NCBI RefSeq assembly: GCF_041080655.1 | Contig: NZ_CP163525.1 | Location: forward strand, 4,774,001 to 4,838,000 | Source: Streptomyces sp. CG4 | GTDB lineage: Bacteria > Actinomycetota > Actinomycetes > Streptomycetales > Streptomycetaceae | Length of the DNA: 64,000 nt | Reading direction: 5' to 3' | Program-made: the position numbers and the translations under genes | Shown here: positions 18,692 through 29,500 of the stretch, one piece after another | Layout: each line of letters starts with the position of its first letter | How positions within the stretch are numbered: position 1 is the first letter of the stretch | The notes under the pieces: model-generated | What the model was told of the DNA's origin: nothing | The model's input: the letters and a program-made list of their open reading frames with translations, nothing else | Database searches by the model: none

Positions 18692-21600
18692 TCAACTCAG
18701 CCCGAGTTCCTTGTCGATGAAGTCGAGTACGTCACCGAGGGACGCGTCGTCGGCGAGCTGCTCGTCCGGAGCCGACTGGCGCGTACCGGGGAGCTTGACC
18801 GTGAGCGCCTGCAGCCGTCCCGGGATCCGGTGCCGCTCGACGTCCTCGGGCCGCAGCGCCGTCAACGCTTCCCCGAGCCAGTCCAGCTGATGGAGGGCGG
18901 CCATGAGTGCGCTGTCGCCGGCGTCCTGCGGGCACAGCCGCTCCCGCACATGGACGGCAAGCAGTGCCGGGGTCGCATGGTCGAAGACCACGCTGGCCGG
19001 GAGTTCCAGGCCGGTGGCGGCGGAGAGGACGGTCTTCAGGTCGACGGCCGCCACTGAGTCGAAGCCGAGGTCGGTGAAGGTGCGCGCCGGGTCCAGGGCG
19101 GTGGGGCTGTCGTAGCCGAGCAACTGCGCAACGTGGGTACGGACCAGTTCGAGAGTGGTGCGGTCCTGCTGGGCTCGCGGCATGGCCTTGAGCCGCTGCG
19201 CCAGATCGGTGTGGTCCTGGCCCGGCCCCGTCGCGGACGCACGGGGAGCGACGGCGGCACGCGCCTCGGGCAGCGCGGCGATGAGCGGGCGGGGACGTGC
19301 CATGGCGTAGACGGGCGCGAAGCGGGCCCAGTCGAGATCGGCGACGACGAGGTGGGTGAGGTCCCGGTCGAGAATCCGGCACAGCGCCTCGAGGGCGGGG
19401 CTGGATGCCATGGGCGGGGTGCCGATGCGGTCCAGGGCGTCGGCGAGTTCGGCGTCGACCATGCCGGTGTCCCAGGGGCCCCAGGCGATGGACGTGGCGG
19501 TGGCGCCACGGGCTCGGCGGGCGTGGGCCAGCGCGTCCAGCGCGGCGTTGGCACTGCCGTAGGCGGCCTGTCCCGTGCTGCCCCACACGGCGGCCCCCGA
19601 GGAGAACAGGACGAAGGCATCCAGTGAGCGGTCGCCGAGCAGTTCGTCCAGGTGCCGGGCGCCGGCCACCTTCGCGTCGGCCACGGCGGCGAACTCCGCC
19701 AGGCTCAGCTCCGGCAGCGGGGCGATGCGCTGCATGACTCCGGCGGCGTGCACGACGGCGGTGACAGGCCGGTCGGCGGGGACCGACGCGAGGAGCCGGC
19801 GCACCGCGTCGCGGTCCGCGATGTCGCATGCCTCGACGGTGACAGGGGTGCCCTGGGCGGCCAGCTCGGCGACCAGTTCCGCGGTTCCTTCGGCGTCCGG
19901 TCCGCGACGGCTGGTGAGCAACAGATGGCCGACCCCCCGGGACGAGAGCACCCGAGCGACCTGCGCACCGATCCCGCCGGTGCCTCCCGTGACCAGGATC
20001 GTGCCGCGCGGCTGCCAGTCCCGTACGGCGGGGTGTTCGGCGAGCGGGCTCCGGACCATACGACGGGCCAGTACGCGCCCGTCGCGGACGGCGAGCTGGT
20101 CTTCGCCGTCGGTGGTGAGAGCGGCGCACAGCAAGCGTGCCGTCTGCGCGTCGACCGTGTCCGGCACGTCGACGACGCCGCCCCAGGTTTCGGGCGTCTC
20201 CAGTGCGAGCGCGGCGCCCATGCCCCAGACGGCGGCCTGGGCGGGCTCGGCCGTCTCACCGTCGCCGACCGCCGCGGCCCGGAAGGTGACACACCACAGA
20301 GGGGCGGGCGTCTCGGCGTCATTGAGCGCCTGCGCCAGCGTGGCCGTGCAGGCGGTCCCGTACGACACGGAGCGCAGCACGGGGTGGGGGCGGTCGTCGA
20401 GGGCCAGCAGCGACAGCACTCCCGTTACGCGGGTGTAGGTCCGGAGCCTGTCCGCGAGCGCGGCGCGGTCCGGTTCGGCGACCTCGAGCCGTACGGTCTC
20501 CTGTCCTCTGGCTGCGAGCTCCTCCGCGAGGACTCGCACCCGCGGATCGTCGGCGTGCGTCGCGGGTACGGCGAGCAGCCAGGTCCCCTCTGCCGTCGGC
20601 CGGTGGTCGGTGTCGACCGGCACGGGCTGCCAGTCGACGCGGTAGCACCAGGTGTCCGTGCGGATCTCCTCGCGCTGCCGCCTGCGCCAGTGGGCGAGCG
20701 CGGGCAGTACATCGCCCAAGGCGGGCGCCGGCACGCCGAGCCTCGCCGCCAGGGTGTCGGCGTCCGTGTGTTCCAGGGCGTTCCATGCGGCGGTGTCCGC
20801 GGCGTCAGGAGTGACGGGCGCGATCACGGACGTCACGGTTCCCTCCGGATCCCTCCAGAACCAGCTTCGCTGGAAGGCGTAGGTGGGCAGGTCAACGCGG
20901 CGGGCGCCGCGCCCGGCGAAGAACGCGGCCCAGTCGACGCCGGTCCCGCGGCAGTGTGCGTGCGCCACGGCCTGGACCACCGCGGCGGCTTCCTCGTGTC
21001 CACGGCGGAGCGTCGGGATGAACTCGCTGTCCTCGCCGCCCTGCCCGGCCTGCCGGCCCATCGCGGTCAGTACCGCGTCCGGTCCCAGCTCCACGAACGT
21101 GGTCACACCCTTGTCCGCCAGCACCCGCACCGCGTCGGCGAAACGAACCGCCTCACGCACATGCCGCACCCAGTACTCCGGATCGGACAGCTCGCCACTC
21201 ACCACAGTGCCGGTAAGAGTCGAGACGATCGGCACAGACGGGGCGCCATACGACACCTCCCGCGCCACCGCACGGAATCCGTCGAGCATCGGCTCCATCA
21301 ACGGCGAGTGGAAAGCGTGCGAGACCGTCAGGCGGGTCGCCTTACGACCCTCAGCCCCGAAATACGCCTTGATCCGCACAGCCTCCGACTCGAGACCCGA
21401 GACAACCACCGAGCCGGGCCCGTTGACCGCCGCGATACCGATACCCTCGGCCAGCAACGGACGCACCTCGTCCTCGGTCGCCTCCACGGCCACCATCGCA
21501 CCGCCCCCCGGCAATGCCTGCATCAACCGGCCACGCGCCACCACCAGCTTCGCCGCGTCCGCCAGGGAGAGCACCCCGGACACATGCGCGGCCGCGAACT

Positions 21601-23536
21601 CACCGATCGAATGCCCGGCCAGATAATCGGGCTTGATACCCCACGACTCCACCAGCCGAAACAGCGCCACCTCGACCGCAAACAGCGCAGGCTGAGTGAA
21701 CTCAGTACGGCTCAACCGCTCCGCGTCCTCACCCCACACCACACCCCGCAGCGGCAGATCCAGCTCAGCCAGAACCGCATCGAAGGCCTCCGCGAACACC
21801 GGGAACGCCTCATACAGCTCACGCCCCATCCCCAACCGCTGCGCACCCTGCCCCGAGAACAGAAACGCCGTCAGCCCGTCCTGGCGAGCGGCGGTGCTGG
21901 GCACGACGCCGGGTGTGGAGCCCTCCCGCGTCAGTACCTCAAGCCGCTGGAGCAGGGCGGCACGGTCTTCGGCGATGATGGCGGCTCGGTCCGGCAGTGC
22001 GGCACGCGTCGTAGCGAGGGAGAAAGCGAGGTCGAGGGGCGTGAGCGTGTCATCGGCCCGGACGTGGTCGAGAAGACGGCCCGCCTGGGCGCGCAGGCCG
22101 TCCGCGCCCTTGCCCGACAGCACCACCGGAACGGCGCCGGTCGTTGCCGGCACAGCCGCGATGTCCTCCGGTTCCCCGGCGCTCGGTGCCTCTTCGAGGA
22201 TCACATGGCCGTTGGTCCCGCTCAGCCCGAAGGAGGAGACCCCGGCCCTGCGGGGGCGGCCGGGGGTGCGGGGCCAGTCGCGGGGCTCGGTCAGCAGTCG
22301 CACCGCGCCGCTGGACCAGTCGACGTTGTCGCTCGGCTCATCCACGTGCAGCGTGCGCGGCAGCACCTCGTGTCGCATGGCCTCGACCATCTTGATGATG
22401 CCGCCGACACCGGCCGCCGCCTGGGCGTGCCCGATGTTCGACTTCAGGGAGCCCAGCCACAGCGGCCGGTCCGCGGGGCGGTCCTGTCCGTAGGTCGCCA
22501 GCAGCGCCTGCGCCTCGATCGGGTCGCCGAGGGTGGTACCCGTACCGTGCGCCTCCACGGCATCGACCTGGTCGGCCGTCAGCTGGGCGGCTTCCAGAGC
22601 CTGCCGGATGACGCGTTGCTGAGCGGGGCCGTTGGGGGCGGACAGGCCGTTGCTCGCGCCGTCCTGGTTCACGGCCGAACCGCGCACCACCGCCAGCACC
22701 GGATGGCCGTTGGCCCGCGCGTCCGAGAGCCGCTCCACAAGCAGCAGCCCCACGCCCTCCCCCCACCCCGTACCGTCGGCGGCCGTGGCGAACGACTTGC
22801 AGCGGCCGTCGGCCGACAGGCCGCGGTCCTGGCTGAAGCCGACGAAGGAGTGCGGGTGGGTCATGACCGTGGCGCCGCCCGCAAGGGCCAGCGTGCACTC
22901 GCCCGAGCGCAGCGCCTGGACGGCCAGGTGCAGGGCCACGAGCGACGAGGAGCACGCCGTGTCCACGGTGACGGCGGGTCCCTCCAGGCCCAGGGTGTAG
23001 GCGATGCGGCCGGAGGCGACGCTGGCAAGGCTGCCGGTGCCGCCGCCCACGAGATAGTCGTGGTAGACGACACCGACGAAGACGCCGGTACGGGTCTCCT
23101 TGAGGCCGAACGGGTCGATGCCCGCGCCTTCCAGCGCTTCCCAGGCGGTCTCCAGCAGGAGGCGCTGCTGCGGATCGGTCTCCTTCGCTTCCCTGGGGCT
23201 CATCCGGAAGAAGTCCGCGTCGAAGTACCCGGCGTCGTGCAGGAATCCCCCTTCGCGGGTGTATGTCTTGCCGGGCGTCGCGGGTTCCGGGTCGTAGAGT
23301 CGGCCGATGTCCCAGCCGCGGTTGTCGGGAAAGCGGGTGATGGCGTCGTTCCCACCCCGGGCCAGCTCCCACAGTGCCTCGGGGGAGTCGACACCGCCGG
23401 GGTAGCGGCAGCTCATCGAGACGATGGCGATCGGCTCGTGGTCCTTGGCCTCGGCCTCGCGCAGCCGGCGCCTGGTCTGCTGGAGATCGGACGTGGCCCG
23501 CTTGAGGTAGTCACGGAGTCTGTCTTCGTTCCCCAT
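18692..23536 (-). CDS. PKS D: single module 6, KS-AT-KR-ACP
   Basis: A 1,614-residue one-module PKS starting 3 bases after the PKS C stop. Residues 1-32 form an N-terminal docking coil (YLKRATSDLQQTRRRLRE). The KS is about 35-460 (Cys near 193); the AT has GHSIGEFAAA and HAFH near 740, indicating malonyl-CoA. No DH motif follows. After a longer post-AT region the KR nucleotide site is near 1180 and the catalytic Tyr (GQAAYGSAN) near 1325. The KR lacks the LDD triad and has Trp in AAVWGSTGQ, pointing to an A-type (L-hydroxy) reductase. The ACP serine is in LGFDSVAAV near 1497, and the tail (DVLDFIDKELGLS) is a docking helix. The product is a beta-hydroxy intermediate passed to PKS E. Confidence 0.93.
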   Translation of the reverse strand: MGNEDRLRDYLKRATSDLQQTRRRLREAEAKDHEPIAIVSMSCRYPGGVDSPEALWELARGGNDAITRFPDNRGWDIGRLYDPEPATPGKTYTREGGFLHDAGYFDADFFRMSPREAKETDPQQRLLLETAWEALEGAGIDPFGLKETRTGVFVGVVYHDYLVGGGTGSLASVASGRIAYTLGLEGPAVTVDTACSSSLVALHLAVQALRSGECTLALAGGATVMTHPHSFVGFSQDRGLSADGRCKSFATAADGTGWGEGVGLLLVERLSDARANGHPVLAVVRGSAVNQDGASNGLSAPNGPAQQRVIRQALEAAQLTADQVDAVEAHGTGTTLGDPIEAQALLATYGQDRPADRPLWLGSLKSNIGHAQAAAGVGGIIKMVEAMRHEVLPRTLHVDEPSDNVDWSSGAVRLLTEPRDWPRTPGRPRRAGVSSFGLSGTNGHVILEEAPSAGEPEDIAAVPATTGAVPVVLSGKGADGLRAQAGRLLDHVRADDTLTPLDLAFSLATTRAALPDRAAIIAEDRAALLQRLEVLTREGSTPGVVPSTAARQDGLTAFLFSGQGAQRLGMGRELYEAFPVFAEAFDAVLAELDLPLRGVVWGEDAERLSRTEFTQPALFAVEVALFRLVESWGIKPDYLAGHSIGEFAAAHVSGVLSLADAAKLVVARGRLMQALPGGGAMVAVEATEDEVRPLLAEGIGIAAVNGPGSVVVSGLESEAVRIKAYFGAEGRKATRLTVSHAFHSPLMEPMLDGFRAVAREVSYGAPSVPIVSTLTGTVVSGELSDPEYWVRHVREAVRFADAVRVLADKGVTTFVELGPDAVLTAMGRQAGQGGEDSEFIPTLRRGHEEAAAVVQAVAHAHCRGTGVDWAAFFAGRGARRVDLPTYAFQRSWFWRDPEGTVTSVIAPVTPDAADTAAWNALEHTDADTLAARLGVPAPALGDVLPALAHWRRRQREEIRTDTWCYRVDWQPVPVDTDHRPTAEGTWLLAVPATHADDPRVRVLAEELAARGQETVRLEVAEPDRAALADRLRTYTRVTGVLSLLALDDRPHPVLRSVSYGTACTATLAQALNDAETPAPLWCVTFRAAAVGDGETAEPAQAAVWGMGAALALETPETWGGVVDVPDTVDAQTARLLCAALTTDGEDQLAVRDGRVLARRMVRSPLAEHPAVRDWQPRGTILVTGGTGGIGAQVARVLSSRGVGHLLLTSRRGPDAEGTAELVAELAAQGTPVTVEACDIADRDAVRRLLASVPADRPVTAVVHAAGVMQRIAPLPELSLAEFAAVADAKVAGARHLDELLGDRSLDAFVLFSSGAAVWGSTGQAAYGSANAALDALAHARRARGATATSIAWGPWDTGMVDAELADALDRIGTPPMASSPALEALCRILDRDLTHLVVADLDWARFAPVYAMARPRPLIAALPEARAAVAPRASATGPGQDHTDLAQRLKAMPRAQQDRTTLELVRTHVAQLLGYDSPTALDPARTFTDLGFDSVAAVDLKTVLSAATGLELPASVVFDHATPALLAVHVRERLCPQDAGDSALMAALHQLDWLGEALTALRPEDVERHRIPGRLQALTVKLPGTRQSAPDEQLADDASLGDVLDFIDKELGLS
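20875..21185. repeat. AT 3'-end repeat shared by modules 5 and 6
   Basis: About 310 bases identical to 24158-24466 in PKS C, covering the C-terminal AT subdomain and post-AT linker. Confidence 0.85.
21136..21872. repeat. AT-core repeat, module 6 (PKS D) copy
   Basis: Same AT core as in PKS E and F although PKS D is a separate gene with a different module type. One coding change is visible (LTVSHAFH instead of LKVSHAFH). Confidence 0.85.
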
Positions 23537-23539
23537 CGG

Positions 23540-26500
23540 TCATGAACCAATCTCAAGGTCGTCCAGTGCCTGGAAGAGTTCGTCATCGGTGGCGTCGGTG
23601 AAGTCGTCGCCGGTTTCCCCGTCGGCGCCTGTCTCGCGGTGGTCGCGCCAGAGGCGGAGCATGGCTTCGATCCGGGCGGTGACGCGAGTCGTGCCTCCGT
23701 TCAGCTCGGGCGCGGCTGTCAGCGAGTTCTCGAGCCGCTCGATCTGGTCGAGAAGCGCATCGGCCGCCCCCGCGTCGCCCACCTCGTCGGCCTCGGCCAG
23801 CAGGAGAGCCGCGACGGCCCGCGTCGTGGGGTGGTCGAAGGCAAGCGTTGCTGGCAGGGCGACGCCCGTGCTGTCCGTGAGTCGTTTACGCAGTTCCACG
23901 GCGGCCACCGAGTCGAAGCCGAGGTCCGTGAAGGCCCGGTCGGGTGGCACGGCGTCGCCGGACGCATACCCGAGCACGGCGGCGACCTGGGCGCGCACCA
24001 GAGCGAGCGCGGCTCGTTCGCGTTCGCCGTCGGGCAGGCCGAGAATCTGCCGCCAGCGCCCCGACTCCATGGTGGTGTCGCTCGCCCCGGTGTCCATGCC
24101 GCTGACGACGACGTCGGCACCGGTCGTCTCGGCCAGCCAGTACGGGCGCCGCTGGAAGGCGTAGGTGGGCAGGTCAACGCGGCGGGCGCCGCGCCCGGCG
24201 AAGAACGCGGCCCAGTCGACGCCGGTCCCGCGGCAGTGTGCGTGCGCCACGGCCTGGACCACCGCGGCGGCTTCCTCGTGTCCACGGCGGAGCGTCGGGA
24301 TGAACTCGCTGTCCTCGCCGCCCTGCCCGGCCTGCCGGCCCATCGCGGTCAGTACCGCGTCCGGTCCCAGCTCCACGAACGTGGTCACACCCTTGTCCGC
24401 CAGCACCCGCACCGCGTCGGCGAAACGAACCGCCTCACGCACATGCCGCACCCAGTACTCCGGATCCGCCAGCTCACCCTCACCCACCAACCTCCCGGTC
24501 AGCGTGGAAACGAACGGCACCCCCGGCTCCGCGAACTCCAACCCCGCCACCACAGCACGGAACTCATCCAGCATCGGCTCCATCAACGGCGAATGAAACG
24601 CATGCGACACCCTCAACCGGCTGGTCCTGCGACCAAGCCCCGAGAAGTGCGCCATCACCCGCAGCACCTCCGCCTCCGCACCCGAGACCACCACCGCGGC
24701 CGGACCGTTGACCGCCGCAACACCCACCCCGCCGGCCAGCTGCGCGCACACCTCCTTCTCGGTCGCCTCCACCGCAACCATCGCCCCACCCTCAGGCAAC
24801 GCCTGCATCAAACGACCCCGCGCCACCACCAACCGCACCGCATCAGCCAACGACAACACACCCGCAACATGCGCCGCCGCCACCTCACCAACCGAATGCC
24901 CCACCAAAAACTCCGGCCGCACACCCCACGACTCCACCAACCGGAACAACGCCACCTCAACAGCGAACAACGCCGGCTGCGCAAACTCCGTACGACTCAA
25001 CCGATCCGCATCCTCACCCCACATCACCTCCCTCAAAGGCACATCCACCACATCAAGCACCGCATCCAAAGCCTCCGCGAACACCGGAAACACCCCATAC
25101 AACTCCCGCCCCATACCAACCCGCTGCGCACCCTGCCCCGAGAACAGGAAGGCGGGTCCGGGGCCCGAGGTTCGGGCGACGTCGCGCACGGCGGCGGCCG
25201 GCAAGTCGCCCTCGGCCAGGCCGGTCAGCGCGTGCAGGCCCTCCTCGCGATCACGGACCACGACCGCGGCGCGGTGCTCGAAAGCGGTGCGCTCGACGGC
25301 GAGCGCACGGGCGATGTCACCGTCGTGCGCCGTCGGGTTCGTGCCGAGCCACGCGGCGAGCTTCGCGGCCTGCGCGCGCAGGGCTTGCGGGGTGCGTCCG
25401 GAGAGCAGCCAGGGCCAGCCGCCGCTCATGTGGGCGTCGGGGCCGGGGGCGGCGGGCTCCGGCGTGGTGTCGGATACCGTCGGCGGCGCCTGTTCGACGA
25501 TGACATGGGCGTTGGTGCCGCTGATCCCGAACGACGAGACCGCGGCGCGGCGCGGCCGGCCGGAATCCGGCCAGTCATGGGCCGTGGTCAGCAGCCGCAG
25601 GTTGCCTGCGGACCAGTCCACCTTGGACGAGGGGGTGTCCGCGTGCAGGGTGCGCGGCAGGACCCGGCGGCGTATCGCCTCGATCGCCTTGATGAGCCCG
25701 GCGACGCCGGCTGCGGCCTGTGTGTGGCCGATGTTGGACTTGATCGAGCCGAGCCAGACCGGCCGGTCCGCGGGGCGGTCCTGTCCGTAGGTCGCGAGCA
25801 GCGCCTGCGCCTCGATCGGGTCGCCCAGCGTGGTGCCGGTGCCGTGCGCCTCGACGAGGTCGACGTCGGCGGGGGCAAGGCCCGCGTCGGCGAGTGATTG
25901 TTGGATGACGCGTTGCTGAGCGGGGCCGTTGGGGGCGGACAGGCCGTTGCTCGCGCCGTCCTGGTTCACGGCCGAACCGCGCACCACCGCCAGCACCGGA
26001 TGGCCGTTGGCCCGCGCGTCCGAGAGCCGCTCCACAAGCAGCAGTCCCACGCCCTCCGAGAATCCGGTTCCGTCGGCGTCGTCGGCGAAGGAACGGCAAC
26101 GGCCGTCGGTGGACAGTCCCTGCTGGAGGCCGAACTCGACGAGGACTTCGGTGGTCGCCATCACCGTGACACCGCCCGCGAGGGCCAGCGTGCACTCGCC
26201 CGAGCGCAGCGCCTGGACGGCCAGGTGCAGGGCCACGAGCGACGAGGAGCACGCCGTGTCCACGGTAACGGCGGGTCCCTCCAGGCCGTAGGTGTAGGAG
26301 ATGCGGCCGGAGTTGATGGAGCCGGTGGCACGGGACCGGACGTAGTCGTGGTACATGGCTCCGGTGTAGACGCCGGTGCGGCTCCCCTTAAGCGTGGCCG
26401 GGTCGATGCCGGCGCGCTCGAAGACCTCCCATGACGTCTCCAGCAGCAGCCGCTGCTGAGGATCCATCGTGAGGGCCTCGTTGGGGCTGATACCGAAGAA

Positions 26501-29500
26501 CTCGGCGTCGAACTCGGCCGCGTCGTGCAGGAATCCGCCGTGCCGTGTGTAGGTCCGGCCGGGTGTGCCCGGTACCGGGTCGTAGACGCCGTCGAGGTCC
26601 CAGCCACGGTCCGCGGGGAAGGCGGAGACGGTCTCGGTGCCCTCGGCGACGACCCGCCACAGGTCGGCGGGGGTCCGGATACCGCCGGGGAAGCGGCAGG
26701 CCATGGCCACGACGGCGATGGGGTCGTCGTCGGTGGCGGCTGCGGTGACGGGTGCCGCGGCGGTCGTCGGGCCGCCGAGTGCGGTCTGCTGGAGGTACTC
26801 GGCGGTGGCGCGCGCGCTGGGATGGTCGAAGACGAGCGTGGCGGGCAGCCGCAGGCCTGTCGCCGCAGCGAGCCTGTTGCGCAGTTCGACGGCGGTGAGC
26901 GAGTCGAAGCCGAGTTCCTTGAAGGCCCGGTCCGCTTCCACGGCGCCGGCCGAGTCGTGGCCCAGGACGGCGGCGACGTGGCCACGCACCAGGTCCAGCA
27001 GGAACGCGGCACGCTGAGGCTCGGGGAGGCGGGTCAGGCGGTCGGCCAGCGAGCTGCCGCCGGTGCCCACACCGACCGCTCTGCGTGCGGGGGCACGCAC
27101 GATTCCGCTCAGTGCGCTGTGCACGACGCCTTCCGCGGCGCGGGCCCGCAGCGCCGCCAGATCGAGCACGACCAGCAGGAGCAGCGGGTCGTCGAGGGCG
27201 AGTGCCTCGTCGAAGAGAGCCAGGCCCTGCGGTGTCGTCATGGCGGGGAACCCCTGGCGGCGCAGGCGCCGGATGTCCGCCTCACCGAGGCCGCCGGTCA
27301 TTCCGGTGGCCTCGGCCCACAGACCCCAGGCCATGGAGGTGGCGGGCAGGCCGACGGCTCGGCGGTGAGCCGCCAGGGTGTCAAGGAAGACGTTCGCGGC
27401 AGCGTAGTTGGCCTGACCGGCGGCGCCCAGGCTGCCGGCGGCCGAGGAGAACAGCGCGAACAGAGCCAGGTCGAGCTGGGCGGTGAGCTCGTGCAGGTGC
27501 CAGGCGGCGTCGGCCTTGGGGGCGAGGACCGTGTCCAGGCGTTCGGGGGTGAGGGCGCCGACGACACCGTCGTCGAGAACGCCGGCAGCGTGCACCACGG
27601 CCGTGAGGGGGTGCTCGTCGGGGACGGTCTCCAGGAGCGCTGCCAGTGCGGCGCGGTCCGCGACGTCGCAGGAGGCGAGGGTGACTTGTGCGCCGGCGGC
27701 AACGAGTTCGGCGTGGAGTTCGGCGGCGCCCGGGGTGTTGTGGCCGCGGCGGCTGGTCAGCAGCAGATGCCGGGCGCCGTGTTCGGCGACCAGGTGCCGG
27801 GCGGCCAAGGCGCCGAGGCCGCTGGTGCCGCCGGTGATCAGTACGGTGCCCCGCGGGTCGAGGGTGGGTGGTGCGGTGTGCCGGTCGGTGTCCAGGGCGC
27901 GGGCCACTCCCGGGACGTGCAGCCTGCCTTCGCGCAGGGCCAGTTCGGGCACGCCGGCGGCGCGGGCCGCGCTGAGGGCGTGCCGGGAGGCATCGGTGTC
28001 GTCCAGGTCGGCGAGGGTGATCCGGCCGGGGTTCTCGGCCTGCGCGGCCCTCAGCAGGCCCCAGGCGGGTGCGAGAGCGAGGTCGGGGGCGGTGTCTCCG
28101 GGCACGGCGACGGCGCCCCGGGTGACGACGACCAGGTGTGCGTCGGCGTGGCGCTCCTCCCTGAGCCAGGTCTGCACGAGGTCCATGGCACGGCGGACGG
28201 TGGCGCGAACGGCCTGCGGAACATCGGTACCGGGGGCCTTGTCGAACCGTACGTACACCGTTTCCGGAATCGCCTGTTCATGCTCCAGCCCGTCGAGGCC
28301 GGTGAGCGGTTCCGGCCCCGGGCCGTCGGTGGACTCGGGGGCAGTTCCGTCGAGGGGCTGTTCGCTCCAGGTCAGGCGGCACGGCAGCACGCGGCGCCCG
28401 GACGCGGTGTCCAGTTGTTCCGCCGACACCACGCGGGCGGCGATGGAGTCGACGCTGAGGACGGGGTTGCCGGCCGGGTCGGCGGCGTCGAGCATGGTGT
28501 GTCCGTGGGCGTCGGTGACCAGGCGGACGCGCAGCGCCGTGGCGCCGACGGCGAACATGCGCACCCCGGTCCACGCGAACGGGAGGACCGTTTCTTCGCT
28601 GGGGTGGCGATCGGCTCCGACCAGCTCGGTGTGCAAGGCCGCGTCCAGCAGGGCCGGGTGCAGGCCGAATGCCTGGGCGTCGGCGTGCGCCTGCGCGGGC
28701 AGGGTCACCTCGGCGAACAGTTCGTCGCCGCGTCGCCAGGCTGCGGTGAGTCCCTGGAAGACCGGGCCGTAGGCGTAGCCGCGGCCGAACAGGCGCTCAT
28801 AGGCACCGTCCAGACCTATGGGCTCGGCGCCGGCGGGCGGCCACTGCCGCAGATCGGCCGGCGTGGGCCGGGCCATCTGGGCGGAGGGTGGCATGAGGAC
28901 ACCGGAGGCGTGCCGCGTCCACGCCTGGTCGTCGCCGTCGGCCCGCGAGTGGATGCTGACAGCCCGCCCGCCCGACTCGTCCGGCGCACCCAGCAGGACC
29001 TGCAGGGAGACTCCGCCACGCTCGTGCAGCACGAGTGGTGTCTGCAGGGTCAGTTCTTCGAGGACGCCGCAGCCGGCCTGGTCGCCGGCGTGGAGCGCCA
29101 TCTCGACAAAGGCCGTCGCGGGAAGCAGCACGGCGCCCAGCGCCTCGTGATCGGCGAGCCAGGGGTGGGTGTGCAGCGACAGCCGTCCGGTCAGCACGCG
29201 GGTGCCCGCGTCGGCGGTGTCGACGGCTGCGGCCAGCAGCGGGTGCTCGACACCGGCCTGGCCGAGCTCGCTCACACCGCCCCCGACGATGGGCACCTTG
29301 CGCCAGTAGCGCTTGCGCTGGAATGCGTAGCCGGGCAGGTCGGTAGTGCGAGCGTCGGTGCCGTCGAAGAAGGGAGCCCAGTTCACCGGCGCTCCGTGCA
29401 CCCATGCCTCGGCGAGTGAGACGGCGAACCGCGCCAGGCCACCCTCGCCGCGGCGCAGGGAACCGACGACCGCTGCGGACTTGTCGGCGGCGTCGACCGA

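Noticed and set aside
212..23545. Very long open frames on the + strand opposite the PKS genes (thousands of codons)
   Set aside because: They are mirror frames of high-GC PKS coding sequence, rich in His, Arg and Gln and without any recognisable domain. The minus-strand frames contain complete KS, AT, DH, KR and ACP motifs.
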